The notes: generated by a model from the letters alone, not told the origin. 64,000 nt of DNA from Rutpela maculata (GCA_936432065.2 OW386286.2:113113519-113177518), one strand, 5' to 3'; positions 44,718 to 56,432 are shown, counted from the stretch's first letter. A program made the numbers and translations.

Positions 44718-44739
44718 ATCAGTCAGTCAGTCAGTCAGG
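44718..44739. repeat. CAGT microsatellite
   Basis: About five CAGT units within otherwise AT-rich DNA; no gene nearby. Confidence 0.8.
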
Positions 44740-45102
44740 GTATTCTTTTATATATATAGATTTAGGTATGGTATATTGCTGTTTTACTCGTTTTTAATAA
44801 ATAAGAGGAACGAAATAGAGTCCTGATTCGGTGGCCTCTAGTATTTATTATTTCATTTATTTTACCCCCTTATAACTAAAACATGAATTATAATTTACAT
44901 GAATTATTGTTGAAAAGAAAAAAATCTAATTTAATTGTGGAAGCATTTTTAGCGCGTATCATTCAACGATATTTTTTCAAGTCTCATATTGTGTTATTTA
45001 TTTCGAAGGCGGCAAAAGCGTGGCAAAAAAAAAATAATCAAGCCATTTTGTACGAGTTTTATATACCTTTCGAATTATATATTGAAATTTAAAGCAAATA
45101 TA

Positions 45103-45310
45103 TACAGGGTATTGTTTTCTTGAAGAACAACATCAACAAGTCCCGACCTGGAACTTTTTTTGGTCTCATACATGTAGCTATTCAGAATCACTAGTGTATT
45201 ACATGTTTCAAATATGAATTGTTCCATTTCTTTACTAAGTAATAACTTCGGGAGTAGTTTAACATTGTAAGTAATAGTAACAATTTCCGCAATAAGTTGG
45301 TTATTCATTT
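45103..45310. mobile_element. Second copy of the 10310-10588 element, inverted
   Basis: TA followed by CAGGGTATT at 45105, then TCTTGAAGAACAACA, CTGGAACTT and ATCACTAGTGTAT, which match the right part of the 10.3-kb element in reverse. Similarity fades after about 45260 and no second terminus is clear. Confidence 0.55.
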
Positions 45311-46837
45311 ATTACTGACCTCTAGGTAGGTACTTTCATACAAAGTATACAATCAAAATTTATTCCATTTCTTGACAATAATTCTTATTGGAAAGATTTA
45401 TACAGTTTTCAAGTAGTGAGTTGGACATATAAAAATAGCTACTGTAAAAATCGCTGACTCGAACAAAACAATGGTCATTACCGCTGGCTCTACCGCAACT
45501 AATGTCGGTTAGAAGCAAAAACTTTAATACACAGCGGCAAGCAAGAACTTATTTTACCAGAATTTATGTGCAATGATTGTTCTGAAACAAACATCAATAT
45601 GAAAGACCAAGGCTTTGTTTATATATATTTTATGAGGCGTTGCTAAACGTGATAATCATAAATGAAGTTACAAGTAATGACAAAGATCAATTCAAGATCA
45701 ATTACATTCAAGTTACAATATTCAATTTAGCAATTTTGGCGCCGCGCGCCGGTTCACAATTCGAAAATATTTCTGTACTGGCTTGGATACTTTTAAATTA
45801 ACAACTTTTGTTTATTTCTTTTGGTTTATAAATAACAGAACGAATTTAAAGAAAACATTATTTGTTATTTTATTGAAATTAACTTTTATTAAAATTAATG
45901 AATAACCGTTGCATCATCATGTCTTCAAAAACATGTAATCATAAACTAATCTACAGGACGAATGTTATTTTCATTAAAATGAATCAATTTGCAGTGAAGA
46001 TTCTCGTTTTCACTCCTTGTAGAGGTGGTTTCAGCGTTTTTTGAGGGTAAGTACCGTTGAATAATCAAGAATAAAATGACACTAGAGATTTCTGCTCAAA
46101 AAATGTTCGAAATTACAATAGACGGCAATATAGTTAACGTTACTACGATTCTCCCCCAATGGGGTAGTTGGGGGGGGGGTGATTTTAATAAAAATTCTCG
46201 CCGATGACAATATAATGTTTTATAGGGTGTTTGGAGTATGTAAAAATTTAGGCGATAGTTTTTAGCTTGAATTCCTTGTTTGTCGACATTTACAGTGTAA
46301 ACCTGGATTTTATACTCATAATTGCCCCAATAACTCTTCCTCCTCTCTTTCAAAATTCCCGCCAATTGTATTTCTTTCATTTATTGGACAACTGAAAACA
46401 TTTGCCACAAACTTTGGCCGGTTTGATTACAATGCTATTCGGGTTTTTTTTTTCTGAGTGGGCGCACCGCAACGCTCAATGAGAAAACTCTCGCGGTGTC
46501 CATCCCTTCACCTACAACTACAGTCAAACCGAAGAACCTAGTGGTTTGATTACGATGAAATATGTTCAATTTTTCACAGGCCCGCAATATAAATTGCCGG
46601 CCCTTAAGGCCCATATTCACAACAGACAAGTTTGCTTGTTTGAACGAATACTATCATCAGACCACTTCGGTTAGTGGTTGGAAAATTTTTTGACTTTTCG
46701 GCACTAGCTCCTAGAATATAATGAGCCAAAAGACTTTAAAAATTTTTTTAACGATGTGATCTTTTGTATTTGCAAAAGTATACTTGAGAGAGACGATATT
46801 ATTTGTTGGCGAGGAAATTATATTCGGGCAATTAGAG
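45311..46837. other. Interval without recognisable genes
   Basis: The minus frame 46096-46380 overlaps C-rich and T-rich sequence and shows no domain. Nothing supported. Confidence 0.35.
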
Positions 46838-47456
46838 CTACTCGTGAATGCGGAAGATATTATTATAGACGAGACGTGGTTGAATAAAGCACGTACTGTA
46901 ACGCGAATTTGGCAAGATTAAAAATGTACAAAGTGTTCGTTAAGCTCATATGAAAGACTAGTTCAATCGGATTAAAAAGACCAACAGGAAAAGGAAAGCG
47001 CTTATAGCCGAGCAAATTTTAATTTGGCGGGCTCAAAGGTCGCATCATCATGTAAACTGAGAGGATCAGACATACGCAACTAGTTTCTCTCTGCGACATT
47101 GCAATGGTTCTGTGTGCATCGCGTACCAAATCGTACGTTGTGTTACCAACTCATACACATGCCAAGTTAAAGTTTACACGACTATATTAACAGCGTACAT
47201 AGGAAGTGATTCATGATTCGTGGAAGATGGACTTCTATCTCTTGTGTCAAAAAAACTGGCGAGTATCATGAGGGCATAAACGCGGATGTTTTTGAGGAAT
47301 GCTTTGCAAAAATTCTCACAAAGATAGAACACGGATCTGTCGTTATTAAGGATAACGCCCCGTACCACAGCCGATTAATGGAAAAATTACCAACCAGCGC
47401 ATGGAGAGAAGCGCAAATTCAAGACTGATTAGATGTCTTACTCACCATTTTTTTAA
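46838..47456 (+). pseudogene. DDE transposase relic (Tc1/mariner-related superfamily)
   Basis: A first block reads DIIIDETWLNKARTVTRIW, the segment with the first catalytic Asp. After a damaged middle part with several stops, an open stretch (47213-47428) gives KTGEYHEGINADVFEECF, then VVIKDNAPYHS with the second catalytic Asp and the usual N-A-P/S-Y-H signature, then KLPTSAWREAQIQDW at the end. This order fits a DDE-type transposase widely dispersed in insects. The third acidic residue is not reached and no terminal repeats were found. Confidence 0.75.
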
Positions 47457-48950
47457 ATTTTCTTAAAGAAAATTCGAGTATTACCCTTTTTAAATTTTTA
47501 CACAGTTGTTTTGTTGATTTTTCTACTTAGTGGTGCACGTATTGTTTTAAACCCACCAATTTGTATTTTATTCATTATAGGCATAGCAAATTATTTATTT
47601 CAACACGCTATATCTCGCCTGTTTCAACTTTTACTTTAACTTATTTTTTGTGGTATGTATTCGAAATTTAAAAAAATAGTTTTTAATTTTCTTACATGTT
47701 TGGTTAATCTTTTAATCTATCCCAGCCATAAAAGCGTAGAAGTTATTGGTCCAAAATTGAAAATTGAGAACATCAATTTTTTATTGTACCATTTGAAAGT
47801 AGATGTTATTCTGCTATATCACAGTTCACTCTTTTCCGTCAAAAAAGAACTGTCTGACGGTGGGTCGTTAAGGTATAAATTCTATCGAACATGGAACGAA
47901 GGTCTACATCGCACAGCTCAGCAGTAACGAGTCTGGTTATTAACTGAAATAACGAATTTTTGTTTACATGTTCATTTATTTCATTTTCATTATTTAAAAT
48001 GTATTGAAAAATACTGGGGTTTGATTTAAATCGTGATTTTAATTTTTAAAAACCAGCTGATTTGAATCATGATTAAAATAGTAATTTAAATCAGGCCAAC
48101 CCTGCCATTGGACCACCCTATATAATATACAGTCCAACTTGTAATGAGCGCCAGACAATTTTATTTTTAGTCATAGTTTTTTCTTTTTGGTGGTTTTAAT
48201 AAAAGCGTTTTTTAATATTTACTTATTTTATATCCATTGTTAAAAGGACCAAAGGTAATTAAATGTTAATTATCTCTACTTGTCTACTAAATGTATTAAA
48301 AATGCTTATACACCACGTTTAAAATAAGAACGAACATTAAAATTACCTCTCCATAAAAACGATCCATAAAAATTTAAATCTAGGAATCGTATATTTTTTT
48401 ACGCGTTCTTCTCCATTATCATAAAATGTGTTTTAATAATAAAAAAAACTCTTAATAAAGAAATAAAAGCAGTATTGAAATCATTGAGTACAAAGCGTAC
48501 TGGATTTTCTGAAAGGTAAATAAACGGAAAACGATAAGAAATTTTACATAAACCTATAGACTACAAGCCCATCGTAATTTTTAAGGGGCCAAGTGACCCA
48601 GCATGAATTATATCCAGTACGATGTTGGTATATGAAACCAGAACTTTAGGCGCTATGCCGTCACTTTTGGGCGGTACAGGTGAGTACACAGGTAAGTTGA
48701 ATTTTCCATCTGAAAGTGCGCTCTTCAGAAAAAATATTTTTGTACGGCCTCATGTTTGATAGTTAATAAAAAATAGTTAATAAAAAATAATCACCTAGAA
48801 CCTACTGCCGTACAAAAATAATGGGACCGGAAGCCAGGAGAATTTTTTATTTTCCGAAAATTTTCCCAGGCAAATAGGTGATTTGATACTGTACGGCGTT
48901 TGTACAATTAGATTTGTATGCTTTCATAGATTCATTATTCAGCAACGCCG
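47457..48950. other. Interval without recognisable genes
   Basis: The frame 47655-47927 has no motif and no composition shift. Short inverted strings GTACGGCGTT / AACGCCGTAC occur at 48893 and 48944, just upstream of the long hairpin. No gene. Confidence 0.35.
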
Positions 48951-49027
48951 TACATATCTGGTGGTTCCAGGGTGAGAAATCTTGCACGGGTCCAGGGATT
49001 TCTCACCCTGGAACCACCCAGATATGG
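48951..49027. repeat. Perfect long hairpin, 22-bp core stem and 15-nt loop
   Basis: 48961-48982 and 48998-49019 are exact reverse complements (GGTGGTTCCAGGGTGAGAAA starts the left arm). With one bulged base, pairing extends outward through ATATCTG / CAGATAT, giving about 30 paired bases. It may be the core of a very short foldback element or a hairpin transcript; no other copy was found in the window. Confidence 0.85.
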
Positions 49028-49582
49028 GTCGTTCTTTCGTTCTTTTCTGGTTGTTTATAATTCGTTTGTATAGTCCTTTGTTCATACTCATTTAGAGCTT
49101 GTTGGATGTTCCTGAGTCCTTGGTGCTTTCATATGTGATAATGAAAGCAACTTCTAGTTACTGTACTATTACTAAATACGTTATTTCTTTTCACCCAATG
49201 GAGGTCCGGCCCATCCTTCTTTATGATACTTAAATATAGGATAGTACACACTTAATATCTGAAATCTGGGTATACTCATTCAATCATTGTTATTATATCT
49301 ATAATAAACTACCAAAATAAACATGCGTATACAAAAGCCGTTTGCCAACTTCATTCTGTTTTGTAAAATACGAACCACGTACCATACATTTGATCGTGAT
49401 ACAGGAACATTATAAAGAACACAAATCTCAATTTCAGTAAACAGCTCACGAGAATGTATCCAGTTTAAAATTTAAGGGATAGAAGGGATAGGGATGATTA
49501 AATATTTACTTCCTTGTTTGCCGTCACGTAAGCATACGTGACATATTTATTAGAAACTTTTCCTAATACATACATATTTATA
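49028..49582. other. Interval without recognisable genes
   Basis: AT-rich; nothing supported. Confidence 0.35.
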
Positions 49583-49870
49583 TACAGTGTGTCCACGGAT
49601 CGTGGAAACGGTAGGTATAAACGACCGAATCCCTCTTAATTTAAAACTTATGTTCGGTATATCTAAAAATATGCTTTCCACCCAAGCAAATTACCTTTTC
49701 TGTTATAAATGTAAAAAAAAAATATTTTGAAAAAGTTATTCATAATTGTCACTGGACCGAATTTCAAACAAAACTGCATTCAATGAATCGACATCAGCTT
49801 GGTAACCCAACGTTGTGGCATACCATAAATCGCAGAACCACAAACAACATTTTCAATGGGAGTTAAGGAC

Positions 49871-50254
49871 AGGATCTTGCAGAATGAGAGGGAAATATGC
49901 GTTTATTTTCGATTTATTATAAATATTTAAAAAACCAAACATAGTATAAAACTTTAAAACTGTTTTAGCTACTTGCTATTGTTCTAACGAATACAACTAT
50001 TTATATTTTTTATTGTAAATTTCTGTTGTACTTGAATATCGTAGTTTGTCAATGAAAATAGTTCCTAATTTCATTATTAAAGTAAGGCATTTAACTATAT
50101 ACAAAATCTATGATAAAAACTGTATAAGGTTGTATTCCTTAGAGCAATGGGAAGTACCTGAAACTATTTTAAAGATGATATCATTTATGATTTTTTAAAT
50201 ATTTATAATAAACCTTAAATAAACACGTATTTCCCTCTCACTCTGCAAAATCCT
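49871..50254. repeat. Nested foldback element, arms about 62 bp
   Basis: Left arm from 49871 (AGGATCTTGCAGAATGAGAG) pairs with the right arm ending 50254 (CTCTCACTCTGCAAAATCCT). The arms continue through GGGAAATATGCG / CGTATTTCCC and TTATTATAAATATTT. The interior is AT-rich and non-coding. Confidence 0.75.
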
Positions 50255-50619
50255 ACCTTTAAGTATCAAAGTAGACTTTTTCTGGATTACTGTAAACTTA
50301 AACTCAGAGCTGAAGTCAGGGGTTGGCAAGTTGGCGGTCGCCGAAGCAGAAAGGCGCATTTGGTTGACTGACGCTCGTCAATCCTCGGTCAGCTTCCAAT
50401 AACGTGTCCCAAAACCAAAAATGCTAAAGGCGCAGTCTACCCTAGTTCCAGCTCTGCTTAAACTACCCTGAACATAAAAAAATATGATGAAAACAAGGCG
50501 AATTAAAAAAGGAATGTGAAATTAACTTAACAAACCTATTATCACAACAAAACTTACAGTATATTACGCTGTTTGTCAGCCTATTGAAATTTATGCATTC
50601 ATATCTAAATGTATTCACA

Positions 50620-51203
50620 AATTTCAAGTTGGAAATGGTGCTCGTCGTTTCTACTTTTGTTTAACTATGCGTGAGAAAATTTTAGCAGATAGACCATTTC
50701 AAGGAAACATTTTATTCACTGACGAATCTACTTTCACGACTAATGGTCTCTTCTCAAAATTGTAGGTACTGGGTTCAGGAAAATCCTAATTTCTGAATTA
50801 CCACTAATAGTCAAAAGTTTAAATGTTTGGTGCGACATAATGTATCACAGAATAATCGGCTTTTATTTTACGGATGGAAATTGAAATCAAAATACTTATT
50901 TGGAAATTTAATTTAGTTTTGGGCGAATTGGACAATGAAAATTTAGAATTTAGATGCCCAGCACATTCTACAATTCTAATTAGACAATGATTAGACAATG
51001 ACTTCCAAGACAGATGGATTGGCCGCTGTGGACCAGATCTAACTCCGTTGGATTACTTCTTATGGGGGTAAATAAAGCCAAAAATGTACGCAAACGATTT
51101 CGAAAATGACGCCGACGTAGATTTATTAAAGTAAAGAATTGTAGATGCTGTTGCAATCATTAATGAAGATGTAATCCCATTTGCCTATGAAGAATTTGAT
51201 TAG
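50620..51203 (+). pseudogene. Tc1/mariner-type transposase catalytic domain, broken
   Basis: Recognisable blocks in order: NGARRFYFCL, then FQGNILFTDESTFT with the first catalytic Asp at about 50721, LNVWCDI plus IIGFYFTDGN, then FQDRWIGRCGPDLTPLDYFL with the third acidic region at about 51035-51065. Frameshifts and stops lie between all blocks. The order and motifs match the same insect transposase family as the remnants at 13459 (N-terminus) and 19598 (C-terminus). The segment carrying the second Asp is not readable. Confidence 0.8.
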
Positions 51204-51442
51204 AAAAATGTGTACTAGTAAGAAATCTACTTGTGGAATAGTTGGTTGGATGGTTGAATAAAATGTCACTTTTTTTTGAAAATTGTTATTTCCTTATTTT
51301 GCAACTAAACTCCGTATTCAAGCTTTTCTTCATGACTGAATAAACTTTGTTAAATAAAATTTTCAATAAATATGTAAAAAAAAAAAAAAGGTAGTTTGCT
51401 TAAAGTCGATTTTAAATTCTCTAATTTTTAGAATACCCTGTA

Positions 51443-51768
51443 TAACTTATCTTAAGTTTGACAACTATTAACTCCTAAGACAAGCAAAACTTTTTATAAA
51501 GAAATACTTTTTCTCGAAAAATCAAAAATAAGGAAGTTTACAAGAGTGTGGTACCCTATTAGGGGACACATTGTATGTATTTAACGAAGAGTATATTGCA
51601 TTCTATTGAAAATGGGCAGTATATTAGTGTTAGTTGGAGAAAGAACTCCATTGTTATTGAACAATGATGATTAGTAAATAAGAATAGTTATTAATTATTT
51701 AAATTTAAAAAATATATTTTCTTGTTTTTGAAATTGGATAGAAATGTTATTTCCTATGCACTATTTTT
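51443..51768. other. Unannotated spacer
   Basis: AT-rich; nothing recognised. Confidence 0.3.
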
Positions 51769-52243
51769 ACTTCCACATCCAGTGGAAGTATAGTAACGGC
51801 AAAAAAGTAAAGAAAAATTTTGAAGCCATTGGTTCTTGTACGCACACTAAATAACAATTTTATTGGGGTGGCTAATGCCAAACATTTTTTTGAGACCTTA
51901 GCTTCTCTTATATATACTAAGTACGACTTTTATGTATTATTGCTTAATTTACCTATTTACCTCCATTTACCCCAATTTACCCTACAACCCTGCAACGGAA
52001 TAAGATCGAAATATAATCTAGTTCCAGATCTCGTCAAAATACATACGTGTACCAGTTACAAGTCAGTATCTTAAACAGTTCCAGAGTAGTTAACGTGCGC
52101 ACAAAAAAAGTTAGACACAGACAGACAGAATTTTTTTTGCTCAAACTTAAAATTTCGAGGTTTCATGACATTCTAAGCGTATTTGAACAATACAAAATTT
52201 TAATTTCTTTTTGCGTTACTAGACTTCCACTGGATGTGGAAGT
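51769..52243 (+). mobile_element. MITE-A copy 7 with the same terminus at both ends
   Basis: 475 bp. Unlike other copies, its left end is the hairpin terminus (ACTTCCAC/GTGGAAGT, TAGTAACG) in inverted orientation, so the element has about 45-bp perfect-looking terminal inverted repeats. The usual CCGCTGCCCAAGG end and about 200 bp are missing. The interior is in normal orientation. Confidence 0.8.
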
Positions 52244-53067
52244 AATTAAGTACACCTAAGCAGGGGCGTAGCAAAGGGGAGATATGGGGGGGCACGTTAC
52301 CCACCAACTTTATCAGACTTGGCAAAAGTTGGAAATTTGAGATATAAGTTGGCAATTTCTATTTTGGTGGAAATTTTTTTTTTTTGGATTTTATCAATTT
52401 TTTAGACTACTAAATTTTCCACAACTTAGTACTATTTTAATTTATAATTACATGTTTTTTTTATCCGATCAATAGTTGACAATATATTTTGAAAAGGCCA
52501 TATTTTACAATTTTTGCAAAAAAAAAAAAAATGAAATTTGTTTTACAACTTTTCAATTAAATATTTTCATATGCGATCAATAGTTAACGAGATATTTTAA
52601 AAAAGCTATTTTTTTTGTCTCTTCTGATCCGTAGCTCATAAACTATTGATTGGTCTTATAAAATGGTGTAGCGAAATTGTAGAGAATTTAGTGCAAGAAC
52701 TTTGAAGCGCTGTAATTCGTAAACGGTTAATTCTACCAAAACGAGCCCTTTTTGTGGTCTCTTTATTTAGCTTCTACACTTTAAAAGAAAATATCTGTCG
52801 TTTTGAATTTTTAAACAAACAGTTCTATTATCAAGAGAGGAACTGCCAAATTATTTAAGGAGATAGTTTGCATTAATTTCATGGCCCCCGCACCAAACGC
52901 ATGGGTAATTTGTTGTCGACGGAATCGTTGCAAATTCAAGGCGTAGAATCCTTAGGTCATTCTCAATGAAAAGTGTTATGGATAAAGTTCCAAAATGTCT
53001 TCATTTTAAAAATACAGCAGGTCGAAGCTCCAAAATTCAAAATTTTAAAAACGCGATAAAACGTATT
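52244..53067. other. Interval with a possible truncated hAT-like end
   Basis: CAGGGGCGTAGCAAAGGGG at 52262-52280 resembles a common hAT terminus, but the opposite end was not found. The rest is AT-rich with the texture of an old transposon. No gene. Confidence 0.4.
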
Positions 53068-53604
53068 ACTTCCACATCCAGTGTATAGTAACGACAAAAA
53101 ATTTTAAAAAAGTTTTATTGTTGTTGTTTAAACGTCGAGATTTCAAGTTTGAGCGAAAAAAAAATTTTCTGTCTGTCGGTCTGTAACTTTTTTTGTGCGC
53201 ACGTTTACTCTGGAACCGTTTGAGATATTGACTTAAAATTTGGTACACATATGTACTTTAACGAGATCTAGATTATATTTTCATCTTGTTCCGTCGAAGG
53301 GTTGGGGGGTAAATTGGGGTAAATAGGTAAATCAAGCAGGTAAGAGTTCATAAAATTGGTATTTAGTATATACAAGAGAAGCTAAGGTCTCAAAAAAAAT
53401 CTGGCATTAGCCACCCCCATTACCACCCTCACTCCATTATTAAAGGGGATGAAAAAAAATTGTGATTAAGTGTGTGTACATGAATCAGAAACCTCAAAAT
53501 ATTTTTTATTTTATACCACTCCCTATCACCACCCCCGCCCCACTACCGATGTGGGGTATCGTTTTATGGGTTTTTGGGGTAGAGGATTTCAAATATTATG
53601 TTAT
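53068..53604 (-). mobile_element. MITE-A copy 8 (inverted, truncated)
   Basis: Starts ACTTCCACATCCAGTG with the second hairpin arm deleted, then runs through the family in reverse to GGATTTCAAATATTATGTTA. The last 75 bp with the CCGCTGCCC end are absent. Confidence 0.8.
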
Positions 53605-54050
53605 CCCAAAACGGTTTTCGTCGAGTAACTCGAAAAGTATCACATTTAATGAAAAAAAAAATGCTAAAAACCGATAAGAAAGCATATAAACTAAACACGA
53701 TTTTTTTTTATTTCTATAGAATTAATAGTTTCGGAGATATAGAAGTTTAATGATGGCGTCCGAACGTTTACAAGACGAAGTATTTAAAATTCTCAAATAT
53801 TGTCTTTCGTCAATATTATCATTACCTAGATGGTTAATTTTTTTGCCGTTTAAAGCACTTGCTTTAGAGAAAAATTCCATCCGTCATATTGAATTTTTTA
53901 ATTTTGACTTCGGTAGCAAGCTACCTCAAAAATATAAACATACTACGTTTCAAAAATAAATCAATACACTTTCAAAGATTAAATTTTTCGATTTAGGGAT
54001 GGTTCGCATCCTTTGGGGGTAAGAGCAAGTGTCGAGACTATATACAGATA
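53605..54050. other. Interval without recognisable genes
   Basis: The frame 53750-53959 (69 residues) has no recognisable motif; nothing else is supported. Confidence 0.35.
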
Positions 54051-54487
54051 ATACTTAGAAAATATTATTTAGGTATTAAGCAAATCACAACTTACACACT
54101 TTTTTATTTAATATGAAGTTATCTACTTTTTGTATATGGGTGCCTCAATCTGGTCATGCTAATATACCACGGCAAACAATGTAAAACACTGTCATTATTG
54201 GAAAACAAATCAAAACAACTGCTCTTATGGCTAATACTGACGAAGTATTGAATTACACGATAGGATTCCTAGCATTTTAAGGCAAAAAAATATACTGAAA
54301 ATACTTGAATCATTTAATGAAATTCAGTCATTCACAACAATTACTGAACTTTACATTCTATTTCAACTACAGAAAAGTTGTACAAGTTTTTTCGAACTCG
54401 TTAGTTCTCATCAATAAAGTATAGGCACGTTCAAGAATAGGTTTGTAAATATTGAATTAATATTACTATACTCTACTGATGAGAACG

Positions 54488-54708
54488 AACTAGTCGAAAA
54501 AACAGGCGGAATTAACGCCTGAAGACATAGGGAAATTAGCTCCCAGGAAAATCGCAAGCTTTGCAAAAAGTCTTGGAATCCTGGGCAACAACTAGATGCA
54601 GGGTAATTCACAAAAGACCATTTACGTCGAGGTGAAGAAAGGCCAACCCAGGGCCAAGCGACCCCTTAAACAATCTACAATCTACAATCTACAACTAGTC
54701 GAAAAAAC
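54488..54708 (+). mobile_element. 5'-truncated LINE 3' end with 16-bp target duplication
   Basis: The exact 16-mer AACTAGTCGAAAAAAC occurs at 54488-54503 and 54693-54708. Between them lie 189 bp: 30 codons that end an open frame (AELTPEDIGKLAPRKIASFA, then KSLGILGNN and a TAG at 54593-54595), a roughly 70-bp UTR and a tail of CTACAAT repeats. The hydrophilic C-terminus and repeat tail fit a LINE inserted by target-primed reverse transcription. It differs from the jockey copies elsewhere in the window. Confidence 0.85.
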
Positions 54709-54983
54709 TTGTAAAACTTTTCTAGAGTTACAATAGAATAGTTAAGTGACTGGAATTTCAATAAATAATTTAAGAATTTTCATTATATTTTTTTTTGCTT
54801 TAACATGCTAGGAATCCTACCAGGTAATTCAATACTTCGTCAGTATTAGCTAGAAGAGTAGTTGTTTTGATTGGTTCTTCAATGAGTGGTGAACACTTAA
54901 CACTTAACACACTAGTATATTAGCGTATACAGAAAGTAGGTAATTTCATATTAAATAAAAAGTGTGTAAGTTGTGATTTGCTT

Positions 54984-55214
54984 TATAGCGGGTTTATACG
55001 TGCATGGATTTAGTGGCGCCAGTAGATATTGGCACACCAGTAAAAAAATATTGCACGTATACTTACAGTTACTGGCGAGGATGCATCAATGCATGCAGGG
55101 TCAAGACTTGCTCTCCAGTTCTCGCCAGTTACTGTTTATAAGTGCAATATTTTTTTACTAGCGTGCCAATATCTACTGGCGCCACTAAATCCATGCACGT
55201 AAAAACCTGCTATA
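54984..55214. mobile_element. Palindromic MITE, 227 bp, TA target duplication
   Basis: TA at 54984-54985 and 55213-55214 flank inverted ends TAGCGGGTTTATACGTGCAT and ATGCACGTAAAAACCTGCTA. The arms continue with few mismatches through GGATTTAGTGGCGCCAGTAG and its complement for over 80 bp. It sits in the right arm of the foldback, whose left arm shows the uninterrupted site. Confidence 0.88.
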
Positions 55215-55237
55215 ATACCTAAATAATATTTTCTAAT

Positions 55238-56059
55238 CATGATTAAAGTAAAATAAACAAAAAATAATTAAGTGTGAAGACAATACCTTTTACTACAAAA
55301 ATCACCCAGAAAAAGAAATTATCATTACATATTACACTATTTTTAGGGTTTACATATTTTTTACCTACTACAGTTGTAGTAACTAGTTATGATTAAACTT
55401 TAATAATGTTTGTTTTCACAATGCTTTATACCTAATACGAAAGTATTTTATTTAGTTTCTTGTAAAACTTTCACATTAAATAAATGTCGAACAGGTAATT
55501 TCGAGACTAAAACGTAATTTCATAAGTTTATTATAACTAGGAAAAGGAAAGGACCACAAAAGCAATAAAACCAAGTGTATCACATAATTCGAGCCGAGTG
55601 TTTCTCTACTTTGCTATGCAATACAGGGAAAACTACACTGTGAAATAAAGTCAATCTGTTTAGTTGTCACCCCTGCGGGCAAAACGTGCTTTGAAAATCC
55701 ACGGGTTAACAACTCCTTTGGGAACTCCGACACATGCAACATATATAATTTTTGCAACAATTTATTTTGTAGTTATATAAATAAAACATTTTGCCATGTC
55801 AAGATAACTATATGCGAATGTTAACAAAAGCATAAATTGTCTTTATGTATCGTTTTCATAGAGAAAATAAAACAATCTAAAAGTATTTTTAACTCACGAC
55901 GACATAATTGAACAGAAGAAAATTGAATTCCAACATTCTCGAGTAAAATTATAATAATAATACGTCTATTGATCACAATTTATAAAAACAATTATGAAAA
56001 TTTGTATATGATTGTATCTCGGTATGTATAATACAAATAGTAGTGTTTTGGATTTTAAA
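55238..56059. other. Interval without recognisable genes
   Basis: AT-rich; nothing supported. Confidence 0.35.
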
Positions 56060-56390
56060 GATATTTTTTTTTTCGAAAGCGTTATTGCTTAGTAACATAA
56101 AGGGTGTAAATTAACAGACTATTCTGTGATTTTTGATAATGTTATTTTACACGAATTATATTACTTTTGGCAACTTAGCTAGATAAAATTTAAAGGCGTG
56201 AGTGGTATTTGGGAAGAACATTTCACGAATAAATTAATTAAATCCATCATAAACATATCCTTAATATTAAGTTTTGCCGTTAATTGCCTCCAGACGCTTT
56301 CTTGGTGTTTTTGGTGTTTACTGACTTTTTTTCAATTCATCCTTCATATTACAAAAAGATGTATTTCCAAATCGACTAATCTAGTAAAAA
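56060..56390. repeat. Hairpin family, copy 3 (core lost)
   Basis: Same order of strings as 40900-41275: TTCGAAAGCGT, GTAACATAAAG, GTGTAAATTAACAG, then GGCAACTTAGCT, TTTCACGAATAAATTA, CCAGACG and ATTTCCAAATCGACT. The central GC core and most of the inverted arms have decayed, leaving ATTCTGTGATTTTTGATAAT in their place. Confidence 0.7.
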
Positions 56391-56432
56391 GAAAACGCTG
56401 CCCAAGGACAACTTCCACATCCAGATTTTCTA
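56391..56432 (+). mobile_element. MITE-A copy 9 (5' end only)
   Basis: AAAACGCTGCCCAAGG, followed by ACTTCCACATCCAGATTTTC. The copy then stops. It is fused to the right side of the hairpin-family repeat. Confidence 0.75.

Larger units (their letters stand above)
49583..51442 (+). mobile_element. Tc1/mariner-like element, 1.86 kb, defective
   Basis: TA at 49583-49584 followed by CAGTGTGTCC, and AATACCCTG followed by TA at 51441-51442. These short ends are imperfect. Inside lies a decayed transposase catalytic domain (50620-51203) and a nested foldback (49871-50254). The N-terminal half of the transposase is not recognisable. Confidence 0.65.
54051..55237. mobile_element. Foldback element with two nested insertions
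   Basis: The left arm 54051-54423 pairs with a right arm 54468-55237 that is interrupted twice. Landmarks: AAAATATTATTTAGGTATTA at the left edge and TAATACCTAAATAATATTTT at the right edge; TCGTTAGTTCTCATCA against TGATGAGAACGAACT near the centre. Without the LINE (54504-54692 plus one duplication copy) and MITE (54986-55212) the right arm would be about the same length as the left. Confidence 0.85.

Noticed and set aside
46096..46380. 94-codon minus frame
   Set aside because: Covers homopolymer-rich non-coding repeat texture and has no domain.
47655..47927. 90-codon frame after the DDE transposase relic
   Set aside because: No motif, ordinary AT-rich composition, not in line with the transposase.
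50305..50460. Possible hAT end CAGGGGTTGGCAA
   Set aside because: Only one end is visible, inside the mariner-like relic; without a partner end or 8-bp duplication it is not supported.
54661..54692. Short CTACAAT repeats that could be read as a repeat array
   Set aside because: Unspaced 7-mers at a LINE 3' tail; no spacers and no CRISPR features, and the genome is eukaryotic.
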